Shown: in pieces, positions 51,572-59,973 of the stretch
How the letters are laid out: each line of letters starts with the position of its first letter
How positions within the stretch are numbered: the stretch's first letter is position 1
Assembly (NCBI RefSeq): GCF_900101885.1
Contig: NZ_FNAN01000006.1
Coordinates: forward strand, 1 to 64,000
Source: Dyadobacter soli
GTDB lineage: Bacteria > Bacteroidota > Bacteroidia > Cytophagales > Spirosomataceae
DNA: 64,000 nt
Direction: 5' to 3'
Program-made: the position numbers and the translations under genes
The notes under the pieces: model-generated
What the model saw: only the letters and a program-made list of their open reading frames with translations
Databases searched by the model: none
Told to the model about the DNA's origin: nothing

Positions 51572-51880
51572 ATGGAGCCTGTATCACTAACAAAAGAGAT
51601 GCTGCTGATGCTTTATGAGCGGAAGGACGTCAAGAGAAGAATGTTTCTTTACATGCATTATCAGCGGCTTTTCGCGCAGTACTATTCAATGGGCTTTCTG
51701 GTAGAGTTGATCAATCAAGATCTGGGCAAACCAGTGGTCTCAACCGGCGATATTAAGTACATCAGGGCTAATGCGCATAGATGGAGGTCGGAGCTGATAC
51801 CCGAGGGTGTAAAGAATGCGGGCGGTGAACGTCAGATTCAAACAGACACAGGTGGTGATCTGGATTTGACGACGGCTTAG
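51572..51880 (+). CDS. Small element-encoded protein (paralogue 1)
   Basis: Protein of 102 residues, basic and helical. It shares with the next gene the pattern LxxLYERxDxKRRxxLYxxYQ followed by a TGDIKYxR-like segment, so the two are tandem paralogues. They head the ParA-like/MobC/relaxase run and are probably DNA-binding mobilization accessories. Family name not known. Confidence 0.6.
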   Translation: MEPVSLTKEMLLMLYERKDVKRRMFLYMHYQRLFAQYYSMGFLVELINQDLGKPVVSTGDIKYIRANAHRWRSELIPEGVKNAGGERQIQTDTGGDLDLTTA

Positions 51881-51893
51881 ACCGGGTAATCTC

Positions 51894-52271
51894 ATGGATA
51901 AAGAAACATTGGTCGATTTATTTGAGAGGCGGGATAAAAAAAGAAGGCGCTTGCTTTACCGGCTTTACCAAGATTTGATCCATTCGGATCTGACAGCTGC
52001 TTACATCGCGGATAAGATCAGTTGGGAGTTGAAGCGCGAAGGCCTGATAAAAAGTACAGACATTAAGTTCTGCCGCTACCACTTCAAAAAAAGGCCGCTC
52101 AAAAAACTTTCGCATTCTTCTGTTTCCGCGCCGGTTAGCCGGGCAAAGGATCAGAAACCTGAAACTGCTTCGGCAACGGGGCTGAATGGGACCTGGACCG
52201 ATCCGGAAAAAATCAGCCTAATAGACAATCTGATAGTTGAATCGAAATTCACCAAAAAGAAAAAAACATGA
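51894..52271 (+). CDS. Small element-encoded protein (paralogue 2)
   Basis: Protein of 125 residues. Its N-terminal 70 residues align with the preceding gene (LVDLFERRDKKRRRLLYRLYQDL, then STDIKFCRYHFKKR). The C-terminal 50 residues are a Lys-rich tail unlike paralogue 1. It overlaps the ParA-like gene by 4 bp, so expression is coupled to the mobilization operon. Confidence 0.65.
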   Translation: MDKETLVDLFERRDKKRRRLLYRLYQDLIHSDLTAAYIADKISWELKREGLIKSTDIKFCRYHFKKRPLKKLSHSSVSAPVSRAKDQKPETASATGLNGTWTDPEKISLIDNLIVESKFTKKKKT

Positions 52272-52966
52272 AACGTAAATTTCATTTTATACTCCAAGCC
52301 AAAGGTGGCGTGGGCAAGAGTCTTTACACTTATCTGATGGCATTGTCTGAAACGGACGGCTCCTCCTTATTTGTCGATGTCGACAGCTCCACCAAAACAT
52401 CCAGCAGACAACTGTTGTTTTTGGGACAGGACAGGCTGGAAAGCGTGTCGCTGATTGACAAAAGGGATGTGTTGGTCAGGGACTTATTTGTGGGATACCT
52501 GGAAAGTCTGATAGATTGTCCTTTTGAGCAAATCTACATGGACTTTGGCGCGCCGGAAAGCGAACAATTCCCCGCTCTAATATCACGCGATCTGGACTTT
52601 AAGGCGTGGTGTGATGAGCTGGGCTTTGAGGTTACTTTCCACATTGTCATGGCAGCAGGCGGGGCATACCTTGCCTGCGCGGAATACCTTCGGAAGATGT
52701 TCGAAGTTCTGGATGGGCAGTTTGAGATTGTTGCCTGGGAAAACATGTATACCTTCAAACAGTATCCAACCTTGTCTAACGAGCTCGCAGAAAAGTGCCT
52801 GGCAACTGGCATCAAGCACCGGCAATTCGGGGATTTCGATGCCAACAGTCTTTTGGGTATCCAGATATTGGATGGCATTAGAAACGGGTACAGCCTGGAA
52901 CAGTATCGGCCAGGTGCAAGGATACGTCTGACGAAGGAACTTAGAGACCATTTCGGCTATGAATGA
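52268..52966 (+). CDS. ParA/MinD-like ATPase of the mobilization operon
   Basis: Cytoplasmic ATPase of 232 residues. It begins with the deviant Walker A KGGVGKS (residues 12-18), followed by LFVDVDSSTKTSS (Walker A' Asp) and MDFGAPE (Walker B-like). Such VirC1-like proteins place relaxosomes or partition elements. It overlaps its neighbours by 4 and 8 bp, in the order paralogue 2, ParA-like, membrane protein. Confidence 0.85.
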   Translation: MKRKFHFILQAKGGVGKSLYTYLMALSETDGSSLFVDVDSSTKTSSRQLLFLGQDRLESVSLIDKRDVLVRDLFVGYLESLIDCPFEQIYMDFGAPESEQFPALISRDLDFKAWCDELGFEVTFHIVMAAGGAYLACAEYLRKMFEVLDGQFEIVAWENMYTFKQYPTLSNELAEKCLATGIKHRQFGDFDANSLLGIQILDGIRNGYSLEQYRPGARIRLTKELRDHFGYE

Positions 52967-53483
52967 TCAGCTGAGGGAGCTTCTCAACCGGCTAAATGGG
53001 AAGTACGGACAAAAGTATGGGCACCTGATGGACGATTGGACTTCGATGCTGCTGGAAGAAATCCATGAAAATTTTGCCGGTCTCGCTGCCGAGATTAAAA
53101 GCTGTACGCAAGCCATCGGCCAAGCGCAGACCAAGATTAAAACAAGCCAAAGAGCGGTTCATTTTGGTTCGACCCGTGAAGCTTTGTTTTATGCTCTGGG
53201 GATCACAGCTCCGGCAGCCATAGCCGCAACGATAATCTCGATACTGATTTTTTGGTATGCGTATACAGAAGAGCGTTTTCAGAAGCTAAGAAGCATTATC
53301 GATACCTATGAAAATGTTTCGGACTATGTGCTGCTCATGCAAGGTGGACAGGTTATTGAAAGGGGCGGGGGTAACTATTTGGTGCTCCGTCCTGCCCCCT
53401 CCAAAGGAAATATGATGGTTGGAGAGGACTATGTCTATGACCACAAAAATAAACGCGTGCTTGTGCCTTTAGGCCGAAAATAA
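52959..53483 (+). CDS. Membrane-anchored coiled-coil protein of the mobilization operon
   Basis: Protein of 174 residues. It has an N-terminal helical region (LLNRLNGKYGQKYG), one membrane helix (about 86-106, ITAPAAIAATIISILIFWYA), and a C-terminal tail ending VLVPLGRK. Not recognised, but the position between the ParA-like and MobC-like genes recurs in Bacteroidota mobilizable elements. The membrane helix could dock the relaxosome to a helper coupling protein; this is inference. Confidence 0.6.
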   Translation: MNDQLRELLNRLNGKYGQKYGHLMDDWTSMLLEEIHENFAGLAAEIKSCTQAIGQAQTKIKTSQRAVHFGSTREALFYALGITAPAAIAATIISILIFWYAYTEERFQKLRSIIDTYENVSDYVLLMQGGQVIERGGGNYLVLRPAPSKGNMMVGEDYVYDHKNKRVLVPLGRK

Positions 53484-53563
53484 GGCCAAAAACGGCCAAG
53501 TGGACTTTTATGAACTTTTGTTGCCAAACACGGCCATTTGTAAACTTTCGTATGCATTGCGGT

Positions 53564-53640
53564 GGTTTTCCTTCCTAGCCAGCTATCGCCGGTACGTCGC
53601 GAAATGCGACTCCCCGGCGGGAGCTGGCCATGGGAAAACC
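53564..53640. other. Candidate oriT: four nested inverted repeats
   Basis: From outside in: GGTTTTCC (53564-53571) with GGAAAACC (53633-53640); GCCAGCT (53578-53584) with AGCTGGC (53622-53628); CGCCGG (53587-53592) with CCGGCG (53614-53619); GTCGC (53596-53600) with GCGAC (53606-53610) around GAAAT. It lies just upstream of the MobC-like and relaxase genes, where oriT is expected. The nick site is unknown. Confidence 0.6.
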
Positions 53641-53691
53641 CCTGGACCCCTGCTATTCGCCTTCCGGCTCATAGCTAATCAAAAAAGACAC

Positions 53692-54351
53692 ATGGAAAAT
53701 CAGAAACAAAAAGGCAGACCGCTGAAAGAGAAAGGCACGGCCAAACGGGAACACTTTTCAGTATGGGTAAGCGCTGATCAGAAAAGACAGATTAATGAGC
53801 TCATTGAAAAAAGCGGGCTTTCCGCCAGTCAATATTTTTTGACCTTGGCGCTTGATGTGCCTTTTAAAAGGCCACAGAAAAGGGCGCTGCCTAAGGCAAC
53901 TGCTGAAATAGTTAGGGCGCTTCAACAACTCTCCGGCGTTTTATCACTAGCGGTCCTAAAAACCAAGGGGCACCAGATGCTTACAGACCAGTGGCAGCAC
54001 AGTAGCCAGCGGGTGAGGCTGCTCGCCGATCTTATCACTCTTTGGGTGTTTGAAAGCTTTGAGATCCGCAGCATAAAGAAGGCGCTCGAAGAGCTGCTGA
54101 ATTGGTCAAACGAGCTCAGCTCTTATCTTTCTCAAATGCTACCTGAAACCGAAGGCAAACATCAGCTACTGCTAAGATGCAGTTCGACCAGCCGCCTGAT
54201 CGGTGATTTGAAGCAAAAATATGAGGCCTACTATTCACAGACTCTTGAAGAACTAACACCATTCTGGACATGGAGCCAAACTGATGCAACCTCCGTTCAC
54301 GCTGAGATTGAAAAAGCTGTAAATGCAACCCTGAAAAAGATGAGATTATGA
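53692..54351 (+). CDS. MobC-like relaxosome accessory protein
   Basis: Protein of 219 residues. The N-terminal 60 residues are Lys/Arg-rich with a ribbon-helix-helix-like segment (REHFSVWVSADQKRQINELIEKSGLSASQYF), the usual MobC start, followed by a long helical region. ATG 53692 is chosen because the upstream open frame crosses the nested hairpin and has no protein-like character. It overlaps the relaxase gene by 4 bp and should bind oriT and recruit the relaxase. Confidence 0.8.
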   Translation: MENQKQKGRPLKEKGTAKREHFSVWVSADQKRQINELIEKSGLSASQYFLTLALDVPFKRPQKRALPKATAEIVRALQQLSGVLSLAVLKTKGHQMLTDQWQHSSQRVRLLADLITLWVFESFEIRSIKKALEELLNWSNELSSYLSQMLPETEGKHQLLLRCSSTSRLIGDLKQKYEAYYSQTLEELTPFWTWSQTDATSVHAEIEKAVNATLKKMRL

Positions 54352-55193
54352 TTGGAAAGGCGACACTCGGCAGCTACGCGAAAGGGTTAATTGAATACTG
54401 CTACTACGACAAGCATGTCTCCGCAAAGATGCGGCAAAGGCTAGACGAACAAGATGTTCGAGGGGAATTGGTTTATATCCAGAACCTGGGTATAAAAATG
54501 CATGCAGACGGGAAACTGGACCTAAACTATTTGATCAACCAGTTTAACAGTAATCACATGCAAAATACGAACCTGAAAAAGTTCATGTGGCACCAGTCAT
54601 TTAGCTTCGCGCCGGGCGAGAAGCCCGGCAACGAAACGATCGCAGAGATCTCCAACGAGTTCGCCAAGGAGTTTGGGTTTGAACAGAACCAGATGCTGGT
54701 TTTCAAACATGAGGATAACGCTAATTTGCACTTTCATATCGTTGCCAACCGCATTGATTTCAATGGTAAGAACACCTCAAAGCACTTTCATAACTACTCC
54801 AGAACAGGCGAATTCTGTCGCAGAATGGAACAACGGCTTGAATTAATCCAGGCACCGGAAATGAGGATCAATAAGCGGCAGGGGCTTGAAAATGTCCTGA
54901 CCGACAAGCAGCATCTGAAACTTAAATCATCCGTCGACGAGCTTTTAAATACAGTAGTATCGATCGATGAGCTCAAAGCGAAATTGTTAGCCCAGGGGTA
55001 CAAAACTTATGTCGGAAGAGGTATCGCATTCTATCATCTGCAGAAAAATATCAAGATTAAAGGCTCCGACTTAGGACGGAGCTATTCGCTAGCCTCCATT
55101 GAAAAAGGATTGGCTCAAAACATCGGAATCGAGGTGAAAGAGCAGCCAAAGCAGGTGCAAAACAGGCAGAAGAAGCAGGGCCTGGGCATTTGA
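54348..55193 (+). CDS. Relaxase/mobilization nuclease (MOBP-like)
   Basis: DNA-nicking protein of 281 residues. The N-terminus includes ATLGSYAKGLIEYCYYDKH, with Tyr residues that could be the nucleophile. The histidine triad motif is present as FKHEDNANLHFHIVANRI, and the FSFAPGEKPGN segment is also typical. The protein is short compared with relaxases that carry a primase domain. It would nick at oriT and pilot the strand; the element needs a helper for transfer. Confidence 0.88.
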   Translation: MIGKATLGSYAKGLIEYCYYDKHVSAKMRQRLDEQDVRGELVYIQNLGIKMHADGKLDLNYLINQFNSNHMQNTNLKKFMWHQSFSFAPGEKPGNETIAEISNEFAKEFGFEQNQMLVFKHEDNANLHFHIVANRIDFNGKNTSKHFHNYSRTGEFCRRMEQRLELIQAPEMRINKRQGLENVLTDKQHLKLKSSVDELLNTVVSIDELKAKLLAQGYKTYVGRGIAFYHLQKNIKIKGSDLGRSYSLASIEKGLAQNIGIEVKEQPKQVQNRQKKQGLGI

Positions 55194-55247
55194 ATGCCAG
55201 TTTCTAGGGAGAATGAGTTATTTTAGCCCAAAGTAACCTATAACATC

Positions 55248-55706
55248 ATGAAACTGAAAGCTATCAAATTCTTTTCTCCAGAGGAAAACGTTCCGGAAGC
55301 CAAAGCCGCAGCAAAAGCAGCGCCGCTTCCGACGGGCTACATTTCTAATTCTGGCAAGCTCGTTTTTCCGGCCACGGCGCTTCGCGATTTAGGAATTGAT
55401 CCAGAGTAGGCCAATTTTAAAATCGGGACACAGGACGGAAAGCGAAAAATCAAATCGGTATACCTTGTTCCGGCCGCCAATTCAGATCAGACATTTTCGT
55501 TCGAGAAAAGTGGCAGGGGACACGTAATCCCGCTGGCTGTTATATTGAAAAAAGGTGGAGTTGATTATGAAAACAAAAAGCTGATTTTCAAAAGCTTGAC
55601 TTTTGATTTTGATAAGGCTACCGAAGGATTCGAACTGGCTATTGAGACAGAAGCACCAAACCTGAATACACGGGCAAGCCTCGCGGCAGAAAAGCCAAAA
55701 CTGTGA
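55248..55706 (+). pseudogene. Mobilization-region gene interrupted by an in-frame amber codon
   Basis: From ATG 55248 the frame runs 53 codons (MKLKAIKFF to LGIDPE), meets TAG at 55407-55409, and continues without another stop for 98 codons (NFKIGTQDGKRKIKSVYLV to AAEKPKL) to TGA at 55704. The part after the stop is as protein-like as the part before, so this is one gene with a nonsense change (for example from GAG, CAG or AAG) or amber readthrough. Family not recognised. Confidence 0.75.
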
Positions 55707-55818
55707 CTGACTCGGAAAAAATGCACTTGCCTGTGAGCAGCTATTTGCTTACAGGCGGCTGATTTCACGATAGATTCGTAACTTTTGAGCCTAAAAGCCT
55801 CCGACATCTCTTACCTTG

Positions 55819-56136
55819 ATGATCATGCAGCAGCCAACAACACTTGAAAAACCTGATTTTGGCCCCAAATGGTTTTGGGATTTGGACTATGAGAAGATAG
55901 ACTGGCAGGCGTCCTATAAAACGGTAATCGCCCGGATCATCGAGCGTGGTAAAGAAGAACAGTGGCAAGAATTAGTCCGCTTCTACGGGCTTCAAAAAGT
56001 CGTTGACACTCTTAAAAACGAAATTGTCTTTTTACCGGATTATGCCATTGAAGAGGCATGCACATACTTTCCGATCAAAAAAGAGGAAATGCTATGCTAC
56101 ACGAAGAAACAGTCGAGGCCAGCACACTGGCTTTGA
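55819..56136 (+). CDS. Antitoxin-like partner of the AbiEii-type toxin
   Basis: Protein of 105 residues resembling DUF6922-type antitoxins (FGPKWFWDLDYEKIDWQASYKTVIARIIERG, then WQELVRFYGLQKVVDTL). It overlaps the toxin gene start by 43 bp, the coupling typical of toxin-antitoxin pairs. ATG 55819 or 55825 is likely, with a TTG just before. Confidence 0.8.
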   Translation: MIMQQPTTLEKPDFGPKWFWDLDYEKIDWQASYKTVIARIIERGKEEQWQELVRFYGLQKVVDTLKNEIVFLPDYAIEEACTYFPIKKEEMLCYTKKQSRPAHWL

Positions 56137-56708
56137 TTCGCCGGTTAATGGCCGATGAAAATCTTGCGGAGTTTTACCTTGTTGTTGGAACGGCACTGTC
56201 CTTAAAGTTAGGTCACAGGATTTCCGTCGACATTGATCTTTTCACCGGCAAAGATTTTGACTCCGCTGCCGTCAGCGAGCATCTTAAAGTGGTCTATGGG
56301 CTGACAGACGAGAAAACGGTTAAGAATGGCGTCTTCGGATTTATCGATGATGTCAAGGTGGATTTCATCAGTCATCAATACCCGCTTATCAAACCCGTAG
56401 AGCTAACGAGTGGGATCAGAATGCTTTCCTTGGAAGATATCGGTGCAATGAAGCTTTCAGCAATCGTACAAAACGGAAGCCGAATCAAAGATTTTATCTA
56501 TGTCTATTCTCTTTTGGAAAAGTTACCACTGGGGCTGCTCGTAAAGGCGTATACAGACAAATATCTTCAGGCCAGTCCGCAGATTGCCAAGACAAGTCTA
56601 CTGTACCACCAGGACATCGATTTTTCGGTGCCAATCAAATTACTTGATAGAAAACTCGATTGGCAGGAAACGAGTATGCGCCTGAGCCAGGCTGTTCACA
56701 GACCGTAG
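56094..56708 (+). CDS. Nucleotidyltransferase AbiEii/AbiGii-type toxin
   Basis: Protein of 204 residues with the nucleotidyltransferase core: VVGTALSLKLGHRISVDIDLF, including the GT and DxD (DIDL) motifs and the R-S phrase of AbiEii. The LEDIGAMKLSAI segment of the family follows. AbiE systems are type IV-like toxin-antitoxin pairs that inhibit growth during phage infection by modifying tRNA or other targets. It is shorter than classical AbiEii, as in many Bacteroidota forms. The antitoxin overlaps upstream. Confidence 0.85.
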   Translation: MLHEETVEASTLALIRRLMADENLAEFYLVVGTALSLKLGHRISVDIDLFTGKDFDSAAVSEHLKVVYGLTDEKTVKNGVFGFIDDVKVDFISHQYPLIKPVELTSGIRMLSLEDIGAMKLSAIVQNGSRIKDFIYVYSLLEKLPLGLLVKAYTDKYLQASPQIAKTSLLYHQDIDFSVPIKLLDRKLDWQETSMRLSQAVHRP

Positions 56709-56810
56709 AGTACGTTTGAGGATGAACAGCCCGAACAATCGCTGAAACCAGGAAAGCGGCCAAGGTTGTAAGCTTATCTGACAACCTTTGAGAAAGTCTC
56801 AGGCCTAATC

Positions 56811-57203
56811 TTACTTTCCTTTAAGCAATTCTAGCTTTTCGCGTTCGCTTTGTAATAGACGCTCGTATAACTTTTTGTGTTCTTCGAAAAGTTCTACAAG
56901 CTTATCGAGTGGATTAAAGGTGCAATGATGGTTGAATGTTCCTGCACTATTATCATTAAAGTTATTGAAGTAGTTAAACACAGCGTCTTCATTAAAATTC
57001 TTAATCCCTTCCGCTGAAACGCCGAGAACTTTGCTGATTTGCTCCAACAACTCTTCATCAACCATTTCGCTCTGCTCAATTTTGGATACCGTTTGCTGGC
57101 TGACCTTCAGCTCGTAGGCAAGGCTTTCCTGCTTAAGACCGCGAAGTTCACGAATCCGGGCGATCTTCTGACCGACATGGTTTGGTTTTGTTGCTGTGCT
57201 CAT
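56811..57203 (-). CDS. XRE-family helix-turn-helix regulator
   Basis: Regulator of 130 residues. The helix-turn-helix at residues 12-66 (IRELRGLKQESLAYELKVSQQTVSKIEQ) is followed by a C-terminal coiled-coil (LDKLVELFEEHKKLYERLLQSEREKL) for dimerization. It is divergent from the HEPN-domain gene, with 140 bp between starts, and probably controls it and itself. Confidence 0.9.
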   Translation of the reverse strand: MSTATKPNHVGQKIARIRELRGLKQESLAYELKVSQQTVSKIEQSEMVDEELLEQISKVLGVSAEGIKNFNEDAVFNYFNNFNDNSAGTFNHHCTFNPLDKLVELFEEHKKLYERLLQSEREKLELLKGK

Positions 57204-57343
57204 GGTTACAAATAAAGGGAATATCTACGCTAAGGTCAACAGGCGGCGAGCAGTGTTTTACCAACGCTCTTTGGTAGGATACAACTTGTTGTGGTTCGGC
57301 ACGCTCATCCGCGGCCTCTTTTTTGTCAAAAAAAGAGAAGCCT

Positions 57344-58762
57344 ATGGAGATTGTAAATTTAACAACAAGCGAAAGTAGGGGTTCGACCGAACAGAAGCTT
57401 GCCGACGCTCGTGATCTGGTCGCAGAATTCTTTCACGCGACCGATCTGGAATTCATTCGCGTCGAACTCTGGCAATTCCTCAAAGCAGTAACCACAGAGA
57501 AACCGTTTTCATTTCTTGGTGATCCGTCGACGGTACTTTGTCTCCACAGACATTTGCAAAAGATCATCAAGGCATGTAGGCTTCTGCTAGAGGTTGCCGA
57601 GGAAGATGGAGTCGAGTTGAACACCAGCGATTTTCAGCCTTTCAGCCATGCACAAATTGAAGCCGATCGGCAGTACATGCGTGATGTCCGCGAGCTCAAC
57701 GACCGGCATGGCGGAATAATCCGCAGATTGACACTCCCTGAGACCGTGCAGCCCCTTCTGGCGATTAAGCGCGTTTTTAATACTTACGGCTATGACCAAT
57801 GGCAAGAGATTTTGGAAGACTGGGTGGAATATGGGTTAAGTAAGGTGAGTATCTGCGAGGCCACTGGCGAATGTGTTGAAATCATTCAGTATGAACTGTT
57901 GGAATCTCTTCTCGAAGCCGTTTACCTGATTTCAAGAAGCGATCAAGGAATTCCATTTCAGAAACGCCGGCTTGGCAAACTGGCGGGTAGTAAAGCCATC
58001 ATAGAACTGCTAATTGCAGCACTCGATCCACTTCTAATATTTGAGGTCAAGCATCCTGCGCCTGAATCAACTGAGCAAAAGCCATACAGGGATCTGCTGA
58101 TTGTGTTTGCCGATGACAACCAAAAGCCCGTCAAAGAGCATCAGCCCATCGTTGAGTTATTCAACGCCGGGGATGGAAAGCTCTGTTGCTCAGTCCACAA
58201 ATTGTCGGATATTCATCAGGCACTTACCAGCGGGCAAGTATACTTCTCTTTGGCCTGTACCAGCGAAAACCTAGTATACCAACGGAGTGTTACGCCATTA
58301 CCAAAAATGCTCCCTAAAACCCTCAGGCAACTGATTGAAAAATCAAGGCACGCGTTTAGGGTCGGAATTAGCAAAGCCAGAAAGTTTTTTGAGGGAGCAC
58401 AGTATTACCAACAAGTAAACGAGCAAGCTCTGTCGATGTTTATGCTGCAACAAGCTGCTGAAACGACTTTTCGTAGCGCTGCAGTTGCGCTCTATGGAAG
58501 CGAACGGCGCACGCATTCCATCAGATCACTCAAAAGGTTTAACCATAGATTAGCTCCTCAGTTGAATGACATCTTCCCTGGCGGTTCGCCCGATGAAGAA
58601 CGGCTTTTAGAGCTTCTAGAAGAAGCATATCTCGGGGCCAGATACAATCCGGACTATCAGATCAGCGAACAAGAAGTTCATTCAATTTCTTCCCGGGTGT
58701 TACGCTTGCTAGAATTAGCCGAAGCGGTTTTCGAAGATCGAATAGCTGCAATCAGTGTTTAG
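57344..58762 (+). CDS. Large protein with C-terminal HEPN domain
   Basis: Protein of 472 residues. The C-terminal 130 residues form a HEPN domain: FFEGAQYYQQVNEQALSMFMLQQAAETTFRSA, then ERRTHSIRSLKRF (THxIxxL phrase). HEPN domains are RNases or scaffold helices in toxin and defence proteins. The 340-residue N-terminal part is soluble and not recognised. ATG 57344 (MEIVNL) is preferred over the TTG at 57323. Context (element cargo, divergent XRE regulator, next to a toxin pair and ardA) suggests a defence or toxin role; this is inference. Confidence 0.72.
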   Translation: MEIVNLTTSESRGSTEQKLADARDLVAEFFHATDLEFIRVELWQFLKAVTTEKPFSFLGDPSTVLCLHRHLQKIIKACRLLLEVAEEDGVELNTSDFQPFSHAQIEADRQYMRDVRELNDRHGGIIRRLTLPETVQPLLAIKRVFNTYGYDQWQEILEDWVEYGLSKVSICEATGECVEIIQYELLESLLEAVYLISRSDQGIPFQKRRLGKLAGSKAIIELLIAALDPLLIFEVKHPAPESTEQKPYRDLLIVFADDNQKPVKEHQPIVELFNAGDGKLCCSVHKLSDIHQALTSGQVYFSLACTSENLVYQRSVTPLPKMLPKTLRQLIEKSRHAFRVGISKARKFFEGAQYYQQVNEQALSMFMLQQAAETTFRSAAVALYGSERRTHSIRSLKRFNHRLAPQLNDIFPGGSPDEERLLELLEEAYLGARYNPDYQISEQEVHSISSRVLRLLELAEAVFEDRIAAISV

Positions 58763-58865
58763 TGGGAGAGGTGACTACATACCTTTTTTCAGTTGCTCAG
58801 ATTGCTGAAAAAAATCATTAAAAGATGCGTTCAGTGCAAACGAAAGTTACAAAGTAAAAAATGAC

Positions 58866-58978
58866 GGTTGCAAGCCTGCACTACGTCATCCGGCTTTTTA
58901 GCTGAACCCGCGTTAGCCAGCCGCACCTTAAACCGCCGGATGGGCATGCAACCAAGGGGACGAGCCCCATCATTTTTT
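58866..58978 (+). promoter_or_regulatory. Nested hairpin leader upstream of ardA
   Basis: GGTTGCA (58866-58872) pairs with TGCAACC (58947-58953), and inside CATCCGGC (58887-58894) pairs with GCCGGATG (58935-58942). A hairpin GGGG-ACGAG-CCCC (58956-58968) and TTTTTT follow. It sits between the HEPN gene and ardA. It could be an attenuator, or a single-stranded-DNA promoter like those driving ardA in conjugative plasmids. Confidence 0.5.
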
Positions 58979-59047
58979 CATTGAGTGGAAGGCAGCGATT
59001 GCCCTGAGCACAAAGCCGGGCCTAAGCTATTTAAATGCCTTTCGATC

Positions 59048-59605
59048 ATGAGAAATCTCGAAAATGCTCCAAAAATCTATGTTGGAACCTATGGTCAGTA
59101 TAATAGTGGATCGCTGTTCGGTAAATGGTTTGACCTGACCGAATATGCTGATCTCAAAGAATTCCTGCAAGACTGCCACGAGTTTCATCGTAATGAATTC
59201 GACCCCGAACTGATGTTCCAGGACTGGGAGAACATCCCGGATTTTTTGATATCAGAATGCAGCCTTCACAAAGAAGCTTTTGCCTACTTTGAGGCTATCT
59301 GTGAAATCGACGATGAGACTGCCGAGGCATTCGAGATTTATTGTAAGCAGATCAACTATTGGCCATCTAATGGGTACGAGCTGGAAGACCAACTTGAAAG
59401 TTTCCGAGAAAGCTACCGTGGATTCTTTGGTGGATCGATGAAAGATCCAGAGCTTGAATACGCTTATCAGTACATCGAAGAGACAGGATTGCTGTCTGGC
59501 GTGCCATCTATGCTGGAAAAGTACTTTGACTACGAGGCCTTCGCAAGGGATTTGTTCATGGAAGAGTACAGCGAATATGAGGGTCATGTGTTTGCGGACT
59601 ATTGA
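59048..59605 (+). CDS. ardA: Antirestriction protein ArdA
   Basis: Acidic DNA-mimic protein of 185 residues that blocks type I restriction enzymes. The family start (APKIYVGTYGQYNSGSLFGKWFDL) and the body rich in Glu and Asp are seen, as is FLQDCHEFHRNEFDPELMFQDWE. ATG 59048 is chosen; the longer upstream frame lies in the leader region. It protects the incoming element in a new host. A terminator follows at 59615. Confidence 0.92.
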   Translation: MRNLENAPKIYVGTYGQYNSGSLFGKWFDLTEYADLKEFLQDCHEFHRNEFDPELMFQDWENIPDFLISECSLHKEAFAYFEAICEIDDETAEAFEIYCKQINYWPSNGYELEDQLESFRESYRGFFGGSMKDPELEYAYQYIEETGLLSGVPSMLEKYFDYEAFARDLFMEEYSEYEGHVFADY

Positions 59606-59614
59606 AACTTTTTC

Positions 59615-59643
59615 AAAGGGCTTGGATCTCTCAGGCCCTTTTT
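59615..59643 (+). terminator. Terminator after ardA
   Basis: AAAGGGC (59615-59621) pairs with GCCCTTT (59635-59641), followed by a run of T. Confidence 0.75.
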
Positions 59644-59754
59644 CCTTCTCAAATTCTTTTAAAAACATTCTTATTATTCCCTACGGAATGATAGGAACTT
59701 GTAAACGATCTATCATTACTAGCTTCCTGATTAACAAAAGTAAGCAGGGAGGGT

Positions 59755-59916
59755 ATGGAGAAGAATTGTAAAAGTGGGATTTCCCTACAAAAGATTGTGC
59801 AGCTGTATAAACAGGAAGGTCTGGAAATTACCACTGAGGAGGCAGCATTGATCTTGGATTTTTTGAAGAGAATGGCTAAAATAGCAGTAAATCAGGTGTT
59901 TAAAGGGAATGGCTAA
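59755..59916 (+). CDS. Small conserved protein before the recombinase, 53 aa
   Basis: The frame ATG 59755 to TAA encodes MEKNCKSGISLQKIVQLY, then KQEGLEITTEEAALILDFL and a C-terminal helix. Proteins of this size and pattern (xxGLxVTxEEAxxILDFLxxMA) often precede serine recombinases in Bacteroidota elements and may be recombination directionality or regulatory factors. It is 57 bp before the recombinase gene. The role is inferred from position. Confidence 0.65.
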   Translation: MEKNCKSGISLQKIVQLYKQEGLEITTEEAALILDFLKRMAKIAVNQVFKGNG

Positions 59917-59973
59917 TACACACCAATCCATTAGAAGGAGCAGTCAGTAACAATATTCATCGACATTGAACAT

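Noticed and set aside
55196..55247. Terminator after the relaxase gene
   Set aside because: Only a 6-bp symmetry (GGCATT/AATGCC) without a T-run; the next gene probably belongs to the same transcript.
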